DNA from: Flavobacteriaceae bacterium
GTDB taxonomy: Bacteria; Bacteroidota; Bacteroidia; Flavobacteriales; Flavobacteriaceae
Length of the DNA: 64,000 nucleotides
Direction of reading: 5' to 3'
Assembly: GCA_947491985.1 (NCBI GenBank)
Contig: CANLLR010000002.1
Span: 94,289 to 158,288 of the forward strand
Shown here: positions 17,761 to 26,868 of the stretch, one piece after another
Layout of the letters: each line of letters starts with the position of its first letter
How positions within the stretch are numbered: the stretch's first letter is position 1
Notes under the pieces: generated by a model
What the model was told of the DNA's origin: nothing
The model's input: only the letters and a program-made list of their open reading frames with translations
The model's database searches: none
Program-made: the position numbers and the translations under genes

Positions 17761-17845
17761 AAAAAGTTGGTTTATAATACGATTCTCATTTAGAACAAAT
17801 TATTTTCAAACCTAGCTTAAATAAGTTAATTGAATACACGTATAA

Positions 17846-18826
17846 TTACGTGTTTTTTACGAACCCCAATTTTTCTCTCACTCTTCCCAAAACACCATCA
17901 GCAATCGCATTTGCTTTTGCCGCGCCTTGTTGCAGCAGAGTGTCAACTTCTTCTAGATGATTCATATAGTAATTGTATTTTTCTCTTTCCGTTTTGAATG
18001 TATCACAAAGCAGTTCAAAAAGGGCTTGTTTGGCATGACCGTAACCGTAATTTCCTCCGAGATAATTTTGACGCATTTCGGCAATTTGTGCTTCATTGGC
18101 AACCAATTTATAAATGCCAAAAATGTTGCAAGTGTCAGGGTTTTTAGGTTCTTCCAAAGGCGTGCTGTCACTTTCTATGCTCATAATTTGTTTGCGAAGC
18201 GCTTTATCGTCTAAAAAGATATTGATGATATTGCCACGCGATTTACTCATTTTACCACCATCTGTTCCAGGTACATACATGGTTTCTTGTTGAATAATCG
18301 GTTCGGGCAACACAAACGTTTCACCCATTTGATGATTGAAACGGGAAGCGACATCACGAGTGATTTCAATGTGTTGCAATTGGTCTTTTCCTACCGGAAC
18401 AAATTCGGCGTCGTACAACAAAATATCTGCAGCCATTAGCATCGGATACGAAAACAAACCAGCGTTGACATCTTCCAAACGGTCGGATTTGTCTTTAAAA
18501 GAATGTGCTAATGTTAAGCGTTGAAACGGAAAAAAACAGCTCAAATACCAAGACAATTCGGCGGTTTGAGGCACATCTGATTGACGGTAAAAAAGTACTT
18601 TATTGACATCCAATCCACACGCTAACCATACTGCTGCAGTGCTGTAAGTATTGTTTCTAAGTTCCTCTCCGTTTTTTATTTGTGTAATCGAATGCAAATC
18701 GGCTATAAAAAGAAACGATTGGTTTGTTTCTTTTTCAGATAATGCGATTGCAGGTAGAATTGCGCCTAATAAATTGCCTAAATGAGGAGTGCCTGTGCTT
18801 TGAATACCAGTGAGAATTTTTGCCAT
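17846..18826 (-). CDS. trpS: Tryptophan-tRNA ligase
   Basis: This class I aminoacyl-tRNA synthetase charges tRNA-Trp. The 326-residue length is usual for bacterial TrpRS. The HIGH-type motif is TGTPHLGN (11-18) and the KMSKS loop is GKMSKSRGN (191-199). The tryptophan-pocket region DVPQTAELSWYLSCFFP is also typical. A 7-bp hairpin ACACGTA/TACGTGT (17836-17853) overlaps the stop codon but lacks a T-run. The gene stands alone between the broken lipoprotein pair and a divergent plsC. Confidence 0.97.
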   Translation of the reverse strand: MAKILTGIQSTGTPHLGNLLGAILPAIALSEKETNQSFLFIADLHSITQIKNGEELRNNTYSTAAVWLACGLDVNKVLFYRQSDVPQTAELSWYLSCFFPFQRLTLAHSFKDKSDRLEDVNAGLFSYPMLMAADILLYDAEFVPVGKDQLQHIEITRDVASRFNHQMGETFVLPEPIIQQETMYVPGTDGGKMSKSRGNIINIFLDDKALRKQIMSIESDSTPLEEPKNPDTCNIFGIYKLVANEAQIAEMRQNYLGGNYGYGHAKQALFELLCDTFKTEREKYNYYMNHLEEVDTLLQQGAAKANAIADGVLGRVREKLGFVKNT

Positions 18827-18844
18827 TATTTAATAAAAATTTAC

Positions 18845-18933
18845 CGCAAAGTTCGCAAAGATTTTCGCAAAGTCCGCAAGTTGGAGTAAAAAACAAAGTT
18901 AAACACGAATTTCACAAAATTTCATAAAAATTC
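18845..18933. repeat. Intergenic repeat: CGCAAAG array plus ACACGAATTTCAC-type half element
   Basis: Four spaced copies of a CGCAAAG-like word lie at 18845-18880, followed by ACACGAATTTCACAAAATTT at 18903-18922. The second part is related to repeats at 26822, 32427 and 49365. It occupies the divergent region between trpS and plsC. Confidence 0.6.
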
Positions 18934-18949
18934 AATTATTTTTGATGCT

Positions 18950-19687
18950 ATGAGAGCAGTTAAAATTATTTTTTGGATACTTTGGCGGGTTTGGTTTTAC
19001 GTGGTGATGGGTGTAATAATAGTAATTTTATTTCCGTTACTTATTATTTCGATACTTTCTGAAAAATTTTATCCAATGTTTTTTACGTTGGCTCGAATTT
19101 GGGCAAAAGGCGTTTTGTTTGGTTCCGGATTTTATTATACGATTGAAAGAGAACAAGAAATAGTTCCTGGAAACAGTTACATGTTTGTAGCCAATCATAC
19201 TTCGATGACCGATATTATGTTGATGTTGGTGACGGTCAAAAATCCGTTTGTATTTGTGGGAAAAAAAGAGTTGGCTAAGATTCCGTTGTTCGGATTTTTC
19301 TATAAACGTACGTGCATATTAGTCGATCGAAGCAGTTCAAAAAGCCGAATGGAGGTTTTTGCAAGAGCACAAAAACGATTGCATCAAGGATTGAGTATTT
19401 GTATTTTTCCAGAAGGAGGAGTGCCTGATGAGTCTATTTTGCTTGACGAGTTTAAAGATGGTGCTTTTCGATTGGCGATAGAACATCAAATACCGATAGT
19501 TCCATTAACTTTTCCAGATAATAAAAAAAGGATGTCGTATACTTTTTTGAGTGGAAGTCCCGGAAAAATGCGCGCTAAAATGCATCGTTTTGTTAGTACG
19601 GAAGGAAAAACTTTAGAAGATAAAAAAATCGTAAGTGACGAAGTTAGAGCGATTATTTTAGAACAATTAGAACACTATAATAAATAA
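18950..19687 (+). CDS. 1-acyl-sn-glycerol-3-phosphate acyltransferase (PlsC family)
   Basis: The protein is 245 residues with an N-terminal membrane helix (about 8-34), the acyltransferase motif NHTSMTD (about 77-83) and the substrate-binding motif FPEGG followed by a Phe-Lys-x-Gly box (FKDGAF). PlsC enzymes acylate lysophosphatidate at the inner membrane; the acyl donor here is unknown. It is the first of two PlsC paralogues in the window (second at 23547). A TATTTTTG box at 18937-18944 sits so close that transcription would begin at the ATG. It is followed by a strong terminator. Confidence 0.88.
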   Translation: MRAVKIIFWILWRVWFYVVMGVIIVILFPLLIISILSEKFYPMFFTLARIWAKGVLFGSGFYYTIEREQEIVPGNSYMFVANHTSMTDIMLMLVTVKNPFVFVGKKELAKIPLFGFFYKRTCILVDRSSSKSRMEVFARAQKRLHQGLSICIFPEGGVPDESILLDEFKDGAFRLAIEHQIPIVPLTFPDNKKRMSYTFLSGSPGKMRAKMHRFVSTEGKTLEDKKIVSDEVRAIILEQLEHYNK

Positions 19688-19717
19688 AAAAGAGTGCTTA
19701 ACTAAAGCACTCTTTTC
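19686..19717. terminator. Strong terminator after plsC
   Basis: AGAGTGCTT (19691-19699) pairs perfectly with AAGCACTCT (19705-19713), loop AACTA, extended by an A-run on the left and a T-run on the right. It serves plsC; on the other strand the leftward OMP gene ends 58 bp away, so it faces that gene's 3' end as well. Confidence 0.85.
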
Positions 19718-19773
19718 CGTTATTACTCGAAAGCAATAACACTACATAATTAACTTTAAACAATCTAACCTAA

Positions 19774-21348
19774 TTAAAAATGATAACTAATTCCTGAATA
19801 TACTCCAAACACATAAGGCTTGAAATCGCCTGCTCCTGAGGAATACGTGTTGATTTGGTATTTAAACAAAGGCTCAACTCGAGCATCAAATCGTTTTAAA
19901 AACGAGTATTTTAAACCCAAGCCAATATTGGTGCTAAAATGTACTTTATTCAAATTATTTGCTTCTCCGATTTTCATGGTAAAACCAGGTGTTTTTAAAA
20001 ACACATCGTTATCGTTTAAAAATAAAGTACTCATTCCGCCTATCAAATCAATTCCAAATTTTTTGGAAAGGATTTTATAGGAAGCTTCAAAAGGCACTTC
20101 GATATAGGACATACGTTGGTTTAAAGTGCCTTCAAATTTATCTTCTATAATTCTGCCAAAACTTGGTGTGACATTATTTAAAGGATCAATTTGAATTAAC
20201 GAACCTTGTAAATTGGGAGTTACATTTTGCATTCTACTTGCGCTCGTATTTTGATAAAATATAATACCTTTAGTATCATAATCGGCCGAAAAAGTGTTAA
20301 CACCAGATCGAATATGTAACTTTTTATTTACCGCATAATTAACGCCTAAACCATAGCTATAATTGGCTCCATATACTTTTTCGTTGGCTGCTAATTTTTC
20401 GTCTAATGGTGAGCCGTTAGACATCGAACTAAAATAAATAGGGGCAATGTTTGGCGTAACTTGCCACCTATTTAATTTTTGTTCTTTAACAATTTTCTTT
20501 TCTTTTTCATTGAGCAATTCTTCCAACGCATTAGGTTCAATATTCGCCATTTTAGTTGAATCTATCTTTTTAATTTCGACTATTTTTTTATCTGTGTTTT
20601 CAAGAAAAGCAGGATTTGTTATACGATTATTATTGATGTTGTTTTTATCACTATTTGTGATTGCATTATCGGATGTTTTATCAGCGTTTGTTTGAATAAT
20701 CGTTTTAGATATAATAGCGTCAGATGCAGTTACTGGTTTAATAGTACCCGCCGTTTTATCTTCGGTGAAGGTATTGTTTTTTGTATCGTAACTCGTGTTG
20801 GTTGTGTTTGTTGCAATAGACGTTTTTGTATCCGATTTAAACTCTGTCAATGTTGATTGTTTTTTATCATAATTGGATATTCTCTTTCTATTGTTGGAAA
20901 CCGAAACTATTGTTTTATGCTGTAACGCGTTACCTGAACGATGAGTATTGGTTGTATTTTTTTTAATTGAAGTCCTAGGAGTTTCCGTTTTGGTAATGTT
21001 CAATTTTGTAACGGTGTTTACATCGGAGGCAATACTTTCTTTATTTTTTGTATCAAATGATTTTAAAGTATCAGGTATTTTGTTCTTAGTACGTATTGTA
21101 TTTTGTTGATTTACAGTTGTATTTGGATTATTAGGACTGTTATTAAAAACAGTAGTAAGCAATCCAAAGCCTAAAAATAAAATAGCGGCAACTCCAGAGA
21201 CTTTCCACCAAAACGGAATGACTCTTCGTTTCTTTTTCTTTTCACTCAATTGAGCTTCAATGTTTTTCCACGCCAATTCTGGTGGAGCAACTTCATAGTC
21301 TTCCAAATGATCTTTAAAAAAACGATCTATATTCTTTCTTTCACTCAT
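19774..21348 (-). CDS. Anti-sigma-like protein with C-terminal outer-membrane beta-barrel
   Basis: This 524-residue protein has a short charged cytoplasmic domain (1-45, with FKDHLEDYEVAPPELAWKNI), one transmembrane helix (about 47-67), a long Asn/Thr/Lys/Asp-rich linker (about 70-300) and a C-terminal domain of amphipathic strands ending in the aromatic GISYHF. The last part resembles the outer-membrane beta-barrel domain of Bacteroidota porin-like proteins. Its start overlaps the ECF sigma stop by 4 bp, as for anti-sigma factors. If both ends are inserted it would bridge inner and outer membranes. Function is unproven. Confidence 0.75.
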   Translation of the reverse strand: MSERKNIDRFFKDHLEDYEVAPPELAWKNIEAQLSEKKKKRRVIPFWWKVSGVAAILFLGFGLLTTVFNNSPNNPNTTVNQQNTIRTKNKIPDTLKSFDTKNKESIASDVNTVTKLNITKTETPRTSIKKNTTNTHRSGNALQHKTIVSVSNNRKRISNYDKKQSTLTEFKSDTKTSIATNTTNTSYDTKNNTFTEDKTAGTIKPVTASDAIISKTIIQTNADKTSDNAITNSDKNNINNNRITNPAFLENTDKKIVEIKKIDSTKMANIEPNALEELLNEKEKKIVKEQKLNRWQVTPNIAPIYFSSMSNGSPLDEKLAANEKVYGANYSYGLGVNYAVNKKLHIRSGVNTFSADYDTKGIIFYQNTSASRMQNVTPNLQGSLIQIDPLNNVTPSFGRIIEDKFEGTLNQRMSYIEVPFEASYKILSKKFGIDLIGGMSTLFLNDNDVFLKTPGFTMKIGEANNLNKVHFSTNIGLGLKYSFLKRFDARVEPLFKYQINTYSSGAGDFKPYVFGVYSGISYHF

Positions 21349-21890
21349 TTTACAGAGGGAATTGTTGAGTTCCCCATATTATGTTCTATTTTTTCTTTCA
21401 AAATCATTCGTGCTCTAGATAAGTTTGATTTTGAGGTGCCAATATTGATATTTAACATTTCGGCTATTTCTTGATGTGAATAACCATCAATGGCAAATAA
21501 ATTAAAAACCAATCGATACCTATCAGGCAATTCTTGTATAATCTTCATTAAGTATTCTAAAGGAACGGCCTCTTCTTCAATTTCAATTTCTTCAGCTTCT
21601 GTAACTTCTTCATTGACCAATCTTAAAAAAGTTTCTTTTCGGTACAATTGTAATATGTGGTTAATCATTACTCTTTTTAACCATCCATCAAAGGAACCTT
21701 TAAACGAGTATAAGCGTAATTTTTCAAAAATCAACAAAAACCCATCTTGTAAATTATCTTGTGCCTCCGTATAGTTACGAGAATATTTTAAGCATACAGA
21801 AAACAATTTTGGCGCATAGTCTCTATACAATTGTTCCTGCGCTTTTATGTCATTTTTTTTACAATCATTTATGAGTTGTTCTATACTCAA
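21345..21890 (-). CDS. ECF-type RNA polymerase sigma factor
   Basis: This 181-residue sigma-70 family protein has only regions 2 and 4. Region 2 includes DNLQDGFLLIFEKLRLYSFKG and the nearby FDGWLKRVMINHIL. Region 4 has the helix-turn-helix GYSHQEIAEMLNINIGTSKS. An acidic linker (VTEAEEIEIEEEA) separates them. It overlaps the anti-sigma/barrel gene and starts 11 bp after the small lipoprotein gene. The gene order implies control of this extracytoplasmic sigma factor by its downstream partner; target promoters are unknown. Confidence 0.93.
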   Translation of the reverse strand: MSIEQLINDCKKNDIKAQEQLYRDYAPKLFSVCLKYSRNYTEAQDNLQDGFLLIFEKLRLYSFKGSFDGWLKRVMINHILQLYRKETFLRLVNEEVTEAEEIEIEEEAVPLEYLMKIIQELPDRYRLVFNLFAIDGYSHQEIAEMLNINIGTSKSNLSRARMILKEKIEHNMGNSTIPSVK

Positions 21891-21901
21891 AAGGTTATTT
21901 T

Positions 21902-22315
21902 TTAATGATCTACTGTAGCATCAAATTCAAGAAATTGAGGAACGTTGTTGACATCTTGACCTATCAAAAATTTAAAACGGTATACACCTAATTCAGTGGG
22001 CTTAAAAGGTAAATTAACCTCTACAGCAGTCACATTATCAGCTTCACAATTTCCTTGAAGGGATTGTGCACAATAAATAGCAACGGTTCTCTCAAAATTG
22101 ACTTTTTCATAATAAAAACTGTCAAAAAAATGACAGGTTGTAGGGCGAATGTATTTCAGGGGAATATTTGTAATACTGTCCTTTGCAAAAGCAGTAGGCA
22201 TTGTCACGTCACTTAACGGAACTATATTAAGAACATAGTCAGTATTGTCATTACCTCCAATGTCGCATGCGTTGAGAAACAAACCCAATGCAATAAATAA
22301 AAGCATTTTTTTCAT
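21902..22315 (-). CDS. Small lipoprotein upstream of the ECF sigma gene
   Basis: The protein is 137 residues with a lipoprotein signal (LNAC, Cys17, followed by Asp, which in some bacteria marks inner-membrane retention). The mature part has several Cys and hydrophobic strands (YRFKFLIG, FLEFDATVDH) suggesting a small beta-sandwich. No family is recognised. It is 11 bp ahead of the sigma gene on the same strand, so it may share its promoter and could be a sensor, a target or simply a passenger of the system. Confidence 0.7.
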   Translation of the reverse strand: MKKMLLFIALGLFLNACDIGGNDNTDYVLNIVPLSDVTMPTAFAKDSITNIPLKYIRPTTCHFFDSFYYEKVNFERTVAIYCAQSLQGNCEADNVTAVEVNLPFKPTELGVYRFKFLIGQDVNNVPQFLEFDATVDH

Positions 22316-22375
22316 TATTAGACTGTTTAATATTTTGTTAGATACTTATTTTATAAAAAGGTTGCGTTGTAATGC

Positions 22376-22406
22376 AAAAAAAATCCGTCATTGCGGATTT
22401 TTTATT
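22376..22406 (-). terminator. Terminator of recA
   Basis: AAATCCG (22381-22387) pairs with CGGATTT (22394-22400), extended by flanking A- and T-runs. It lies 4 bp past the recA stop, and the T-run falls on the correct side for leftward transcription (A-run 22376-22380 on the plus strand). Confidence 0.8.
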
Positions 22407-22408
22407 TT

Positions 22409-23413
22409 TTATTCGTTATTGGATTTAATAACGTCTTTAATTTTTAGTTCGAGTTCATCGGCCAATTCTGGATTATCTTTTATTAAGACTTTTACGCCAT
22501 CTCTACCTTGTCCAAGTTTTGTATCTCCATAACTGAACCATGAGCCCGCTTTTTTGATAATTTCAAACTCCACAGCTAAATCTAAAATTTCTCCTGTTTT
22601 CGAAACACCTTCACCATACATAATATCGAATTCGGCAGTTTTGAAAGGCGGAGCTACTTTGTTTTTAACCACTTTAACTTTGGTTCTGTTACCTATAACA
22701 TTTTCACCGTCTTTAATTTGAGAGGAACGACGAATGTCCAAACGAATCGAAGCATAAAATTTCAACGCGTTTCCTCCTGTTGTTGTTTCTGGATTTCCGA
22801 ACATCACACCAATTTTTTCTCTTAGTTGGTTGATGAAAAAAACCGTACAATTGGTTTTGCTGATGGTTCCTGTTAATTTTCTTAAAGCTTGTGACATTAA
22901 ACGTGCGTGTAATCCCATTTTAGAATCACCCATTTCACCTTCAATTTCACTTTTTGGAGTCAAAGCAGCTACCGAGTCAATAACCACAATATCAATGGCG
23001 CCTGAACGAATTAAATTTTCGGCAATTTCTAACGCTTGTTCCCCGTTATCAGGTTGAGAAATAATTAAATTTTCAATATCAACGCCTAACTTTTCTGCAT
23101 AATTTCTGTCAAAGGCATGTTCGGCATCAATAAAAGCAGCAATACCACCCGCTTTTTGAGCTTCGGCGATAGCATGTAAGGTTAAGGTTGTTTTTCCAGA
23201 TGATTCTGGACCGTAAATTTCGATTACTCTTCCTTTTGGATATCCATTTACACCCAAAGCTAAGTCAAGACCAAGCGAACCAGAAGAAATAGTTTCTACT
23301 TCTTCAACGGCTTTGTCTCCCATTTTCATTACGGTTCCTTTACCGTACGTTTTGTCTAATTTGTCAAGCGTTAATTGTAATGCTTTTAATTTGGCTTCTT
23401 TTTCTGTACTCAT
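22409..23413 (-). CDS. recA: Recombinase RecA
   Basis: The ATP-dependent strand-exchange protein of homologous recombination, 334 residues. The Walker A motif is GPESSGKTT (68-76), Walker B is in the [12 protein letters not shown] strand, and the region [29 protein letters not shown] contains the L1/L2 loops (only part cited). The acidic tail of E. coli RecA is short here. The gene is transcribed alone. No LexA-like operator was recognised upstream. DprA, which loads RecA in transformation, is encoded 6 kb away. Confidence 0.98.
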   Translation of the reverse strand: MSTEKEAKLKALQLTLDKLDKTYGKGTVMKMGDKAVEEVETISSGSLGLDLALGVNGYPKGRVIEIYGPESSGKTTLTLHAIAEAQKAGGIAAFIDAEHAFDRNYAEKLGVDIENLIISQPDNGEQALEIAENLIRSGAIDIVVIDSVAALTPKSEIEGEMGDSKMGLHARLMSQALRKLTGTISKTNCTVFFINQLREKIGVMFGNPETTTGGNALKFYASIRLDIRRSSQIKDGENVIGNRTKVKVVKNKVAPPFKTAEFDIMYGEGVSKTGEILDLAVEFEIIKKAGSWFSYGDTKLGQGRDGVKVLIKDNPELADELELKIKDVIKSNNE

Positions 23414-23499
23414 CTTTACTAGATTTAGTGGCTATTAATTTGGTAAAATTAACTATTTTTTTGATGTAAAATGAGTTTGTAAAAATGAGTTTTAAACAA

Positions 23500-23529
23500 T
23501 TGTAACCCAAAAATTATTCAGTAACTTTG
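23500..23529 (+). promoter_or_regulatory. Promoter of the plsC-desaturase operon
   Basis: TTG at 23500-23502 and TAACTTTG at 23522-23529 are 19 bp apart, a full consensus match. Transcription near 23535 would give an 11-12 nt leader to the ATG at 23547. Confidence 0.65.
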
Positions 23530-23546
23530 TAAACATTTTTTACTCC

Positions 23547-24281
23547 ATGGAAAAGCTTATATCCTATCCCATTTCGGTGGTATATTACTTTTGTTTTGTT
23601 GGTTGTTTGATTTTTTTTCATCCAATCCAGTGGATTTGTTTCAATTTTTTCGGATACCAAGCGCACAAAAAAAGTGTCGATTATTTGAATTTTTGTCTCG
23701 AAAAATGTTCGTTGCTCATAGGTACTTGGTTTCAATTTCGAAATATAAATTATATTCCTAATAAAGTTCCTGTTATTTTTGTAGCCAACCACCAAAGCAT
23801 GTACGATATTATTGGAATTATATGGCATTTGCGCCGATTTCATGCTAAATTTGTCAGTAAGAAAGAATTGGGAAGAGGCATACCGAGTGTTTCCTACAAT
23901 TTAAGACATGGCGGCTCCGTTCTCATAGATAGAAAAGATCCCAAACAAGCCATTTCGGCTATAAAGGAGTTGGGGCAATACATCGAAAAGCACCAACGAT
24001 CGGCGGTAATTTTCCCGGAAGGAACACGCAGCAAAGACGGAACACCGAAACGGTTTTCAGAAAACGGAATAAAAATACTTTGCAAATACGCTCCATCAGC
24101 AGTCGTTGTTCCGATATCGATTAATAATTCTTGGAAGATGGTCAAATTCGGATTGTTTCCCATGGGATTGGGCAACCGAGTGGAGTTTCTTGTTCACGAA
24201 CCGATAACAATAAAAGACTATCCTTTTGAAGAATTGATGATTAAAATAGAAAAAACAATAACGCAGTCAATACATAAGTAA
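23547..24281 (+). CDS. 1-acyl-sn-glycerol-3-phosphate acyltransferase (PlsC family), second copy
   Basis: The protein is 244 residues with an N-terminal hydrophobic segment (about 8-30), the motif NHQSMYD (about 81-87), the central VSKKELGRGIPS and FPEGTRSKDG (with the second conserved box). It should transfer a fatty acyl chain to lysophosphatidate in the inner membrane. The stop codon is 1 bp before the acyl-ACP desaturase start, so acylation and unsaturation of membrane lipids are probably co-expressed. It is more like classical PlsC than the copy at 18950 (EGTRS rather than EGGVP). Confidence 0.92.
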   Translation: MEKLISYPISVVYYFCFVGCLIFFHPIQWICFNFFGYQAHKKSVDYLNFCLEKCSLLIGTWFQFRNINYIPNKVPVIFVANHQSMYDIIGIIWHLRRFHAKFVSKKELGRGIPSVSYNLRHGGSVLIDRKDPKQAISAIKELGQYIEKHQRSAVIFPEGTRSKDGTPKRFSENGIKILCKYAPSAVVVPISINNSWKMVKFGLFPMGLGNRVEFLVHEPITIKDYPFEELMIKIEKTITQSIHK

Positions 24282-24282
24282 G

Positions 24283-25272
24283 ATGTCATTAAAAAATATT
24301 CGTCTAGAAGTAATGCAATACCTAGAGAAAAACGTAGACAGTTTTGTAGACCAATTTTTAATTCCGGTCGAAAAAATTTGGCAACCTTCGGATTTGCTTC
24401 CGAATTCAGAAAAGGAAACTTTTTTTGAAGAAGTAAAAGAGTTGCGCGAAATTGCCAAAGATTTACCCTACGATTTTTGGGTAGTTCTTGTAGGCGATAC
24501 CATAACTGAAGAAGCTTTGCCAACCTACGAATCTTGGCTTATGGAAGTCGAAGGTGTAGACAACGAAGGCAGAAATGGGTGGTCAAAATGGGTGCGTCAT
24601 TGGACAGCAGAAGAAAATCGTCACGGCGATTTATTGAATAAGTATTTGTATTTATCCGGTCGTGTAAACATGCGCGAAATAGAAATGACCACACAACATC
24701 TTATTGCGGATGGTTTTGATATTGGCACTGGTAAAGATCCCTACAAAAATTTTGTGTACACTAGCTTTCAAGAATTGGCGACGTACATTTCACACAACCG
24801 TGTTTCGCAATTGGCTAAAAATTATGGCGATAAAAAACTATCCAAAATTTGCAAATTAATTGCCGGAGACGAAATGCGTCACCATCATGCGTACAGTGAA
24901 TTTGTGAACCAAATTTTTAAGGTTGACCCAAGTGAAATGATGCTCTCCTTTCAATACATGATGAAGCAAAAAATTACGATGCCCGCACATTTTTTAAGAG
25001 AATCGGGTGAAAAAATAAGTACTGCTTTTGAAGAATTTTCTAATTCGGCTCAAAAAATAGGAGTCTATACAGCGGCTGATTATGTTGACATTTTACAAAA
25101 ATTAGTCGAAAAATGGGAGATCGATAAAATCGTAAATCTAACCGATGAAGCTGAAAAAGCACGCGATTATCTGATGAAATTACCAGCTCGTATGGCAAAA
25201 ATCTCCGAAAGAATGGTGTTGCCCGATGAGACGAAAATTTTTAAATGGGTAGAACCTGCTTTGGTGAGATAA
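24283..25272 (+). CDS. Acyl-ACP desaturase (soluble di-iron, stearoyl-ACP type)
   Basis: This 329-residue ferritin-fold enzyme introduces a double bond into acyl chains bound to ACP, using O2 and reduced ferredoxin. Predicted di-iron ligands are visible in order: Glu76 or Glu77 (ITEEALP), Glu111 and His114 (EENRH), Glu164 (FQELATY), Glu197 and His200 (DEMRH). The protein is nearly as long as mature plant desaturases. It is coupled to plsC (1-bp gap). This gives the cell an aerobic route to unsaturated fatty acids and fits cold adaptation, though regulation is not visible. Confidence 0.92.
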   Translation: MSLKNIRLEVMQYLEKNVDSFVDQFLIPVEKIWQPSDLLPNSEKETFFEEVKELREIAKDLPYDFWVVLVGDTITEEALPTYESWLMEVEGVDNEGRNGWSKWVRHWTAEENRHGDLLNKYLYLSGRVNMREIEMTTQHLIADGFDIGTGKDPYKNFVYTSFQELATYISHNRVSQLAKNYGDKKLSKICKLIAGDEMRHHHAYSEFVNQIFKVDPSEMMLSFQYMMKQKITMPAHFLRESGEKISTAFEEFSNSAQKIGVYTAADYVDILQKLVEKWEIDKIVNLTDEAEKARDYLMKLPARMAKISERMVLPDETKIFKWVEPALVR

Positions 25273-25295
25273 AAGAGTAAAGCGAATATAGACTT

Positions 25296-25324
25296 AAATC
25301 CTTTCTGAAAAGAGAGGATTTTTT
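25296..25324 (+). terminator. Terminator of the plsC-desaturase operon
   Basis: AAATCCTTTCT (25296-25306) pairs with AGAGAGGATTT (25311-25321), one G-T pair, closed by the stable tetraloop GAAA and followed by T residues. Confidence 0.85.
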
Positions 25325-25336
25325 AATCCGACAAAC

Positions 25337-25981
25337 ATGACATTAATAGAAAACACTATCGCTTTTGTAAAAGAAAAACTTAAAGACGCCGAAGGTGGCC
25401 ACGATTGGTTTCATATGGAACGCGTGTATAAAAACGCACTGTTAATTGCAGATGGAGAGGAGTGTGATTTGACTGTAGTAAAGTTGGGCGCTTTGCTACA
25501 TGATATTGCCGATAGTAAATTTCACGATGGCGATGAAAGTGTCGGACCAAAAACAGCCAAAACTTTTTTGGAAAGTCAAAATGCATTAGAGGAAACAATT
25601 ACACATGTCATTGCCATTATCGAAAACATTTCTTTCAAAGGCGGAAATTTTGAAAAAAAATTCCACTCTAAAGAATTAGAAATTGTACAAGATGCCGACC
25701 GTTTAGATGCTTTGGGAGCCATCGGAATTGCGCGGACATTTAACTATGGCGGATTTAAAAATCGTACCCTTTACAATCCTGAAATTCTTCCCAATCTGAA
25801 CATGAATAAAGAAGAATATAAAAAGAGCGAAGCACCAACACTCAATCATTTTTACGAAAAATTGTTGCTTTTGGCAGCTAAGATGAATACGGAAACGGGC
25901 CAAAAAATTGCCCAAGAAAGACATCGTTTTATGGAAGTTTTTCTGGAGCAGTTTTATGCCGAATGGAATGGCTTGAAATAG
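25337..25981 (+). CDS. HD-domain metal-dependent phosphohydrolase
   Basis: The protein is 214 residues. The HD metal site is visible as GGHDWFHMERV (about 20-30), the His-Asp pair in LLHDIADSKFHDGDE (about 57-71), and a C-terminal DADRLDALG (about 119-127). It resembles the YedJ-like HD hydrolases. Substrate (nucleotide or other phosphoester) is not known. It starts just after the terminator of the desaturase operon, so it has its own transcription or depends on read-through. Confidence 0.85.
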   Translation: MTLIENTIAFVKEKLKDAEGGHDWFHMERVYKNALLIADGEECDLTVVKLGALLHDIADSKFHDGDESVGPKTAKTFLESQNALEETITHVIAIIENISFKGGNFEKKFHSKELEIVQDADRLDALGAIGIARTFNYGGFKNRTLYNPEILPNLNMNKEEYKKSEAPTLNHFYEKLLLLAAKMNTETGQKIAQERHRFMEVFLEQFYAEWNGLK

Positions 25982-26026
25982 TATTCAGTGTTCAGTTATC
26001 GCAATAACTACCAACTGCTAGCTAAT

Positions 26027-26809
26027 TTAATTTCCTTTAAAATCGGCTTTTCTTTTTTCTAAAAAAGCAGTGGTTCCTTCTTTGAAATCTTCTGTTCCGA
26101 AGCACTTTCCAAACGATTTGATTTCAGTTTTATAGCCATCTACACCTTCTTTAAAATTGGCATTTACGGCTTTTATCGCCTGACCAATAGCTACTGGAGA
26201 ATTGCGCATAATTTTTGAAGCAATGCCTTTGGCGAATTCTAAAAGTTCGTTCTGAGGCACTACATGATTTACTAATCCATAGGATTTTGCGGTTGCTGCG
26301 TCGATCATTCCAGCGGTCATAATCATTTCCATCGCCCTGCCTTTTCCTACCAATTGTGGCAAACGTTGTGTTCCGCCATACCCAGGAATCACGCCAAGCG
26401 ACACTTCGGGTAAACCCATTTTAGCATTGTCAGAAGCAATTCGGAAGTGACATGACATCGCCAATTCCAATCCGCCACCGAGCGCAAAACCATTCACGGC
26501 AGCAATAACTGGCGTTCGTAAATTTTCTACAAAATCAAACAATAACTCTTGACCTTGTTGTGCCAATTGCGAGCCTTCTTCAACAGAAAAATGCGCAAAT
26601 TCTGAAATATCAGCGCCAGCAACAAAGGCTTTCTCGCCTTCACCAGTTAGAATAATGACTCTTATTTCTGAATTTCCATCCAAGTTTTCAAAGGCATCGT
26701 GCAATTCTTGAATAGTAGCTACATTCAATGCATTTAATTTTGACGGACGATTGATGGTAATTTGCCCGATTCCATTGTCTTCTGTAACGATAATGTTTTC
26801 TAAGTTCAT
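26027..26809 (-). CDS. Enoyl-CoA hydratase/isomerase (crotonase)
   Basis: This 260-residue enzyme of the crotonase family acts on acyl-CoA esters, most likely hydrating trans-2-enoyl-CoA in beta-oxidation. The oxyanion-hole segments are GADISEFAHF and NGFALGGGLELAMSCH. The two catalytic glutamates fall in ALGGGLELA and LPEVSLGVIPGYGG. The C-terminal helix ends FLEKRKADFKG, characteristic of short-chain enoyl-CoA hydratase. It is preceded by an ACACGAATT-type repeat. No other beta-oxidation genes are adjacent. Confidence 0.93.
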   Translation of the reverse strand: MNLENIIVTEDNGIGQITINRPSKLNALNVATIQELHDAFENLDGNSEIRVIILTGEGEKAFVAGADISEFAHFSVEEGSQLAQQGQELLFDFVENLRTPVIAAVNGFALGGGLELAMSCHFRIASDNAKMGLPEVSLGVIPGYGGTQRLPQLVGKGRAMEMIMTAGMIDAATAKSYGLVNHVVPQNELLEFAKGIASKIMRNSPVAIGQAIKAVNANFKEGVDGYKTEIKSFGKCFGTEDFKEGTTAFLEKRKADFKGN

Positions 26810-26821
26810 GATTTTATGAGT

Positions 26822-26863
26822 TTTACACGAATTACAACGAAAGATTTGTTCGTATAATTTGTG
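26822..26863. repeat. ACACGAATT-type intergenic repeat, short copy
   Basis: TTACACGAATTACAACGA at the left and TTCGTATAATTTGTGG at the right form an imperfect palindrome. It belongs with the copies at 18903, 32427 and 49365. It fills the space between the histidine kinase stop and the crotonase start. Confidence 0.55.
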
Positions 26864-26868
26864 GCTGT

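Noticed and set aside
18845..18880. CRISPR-like short repeat array (CGCAAAG words)
   Set aside because: Units are 7 bp with irregular short spacing and there are no cas genes; it is a simple intergenic repeat.
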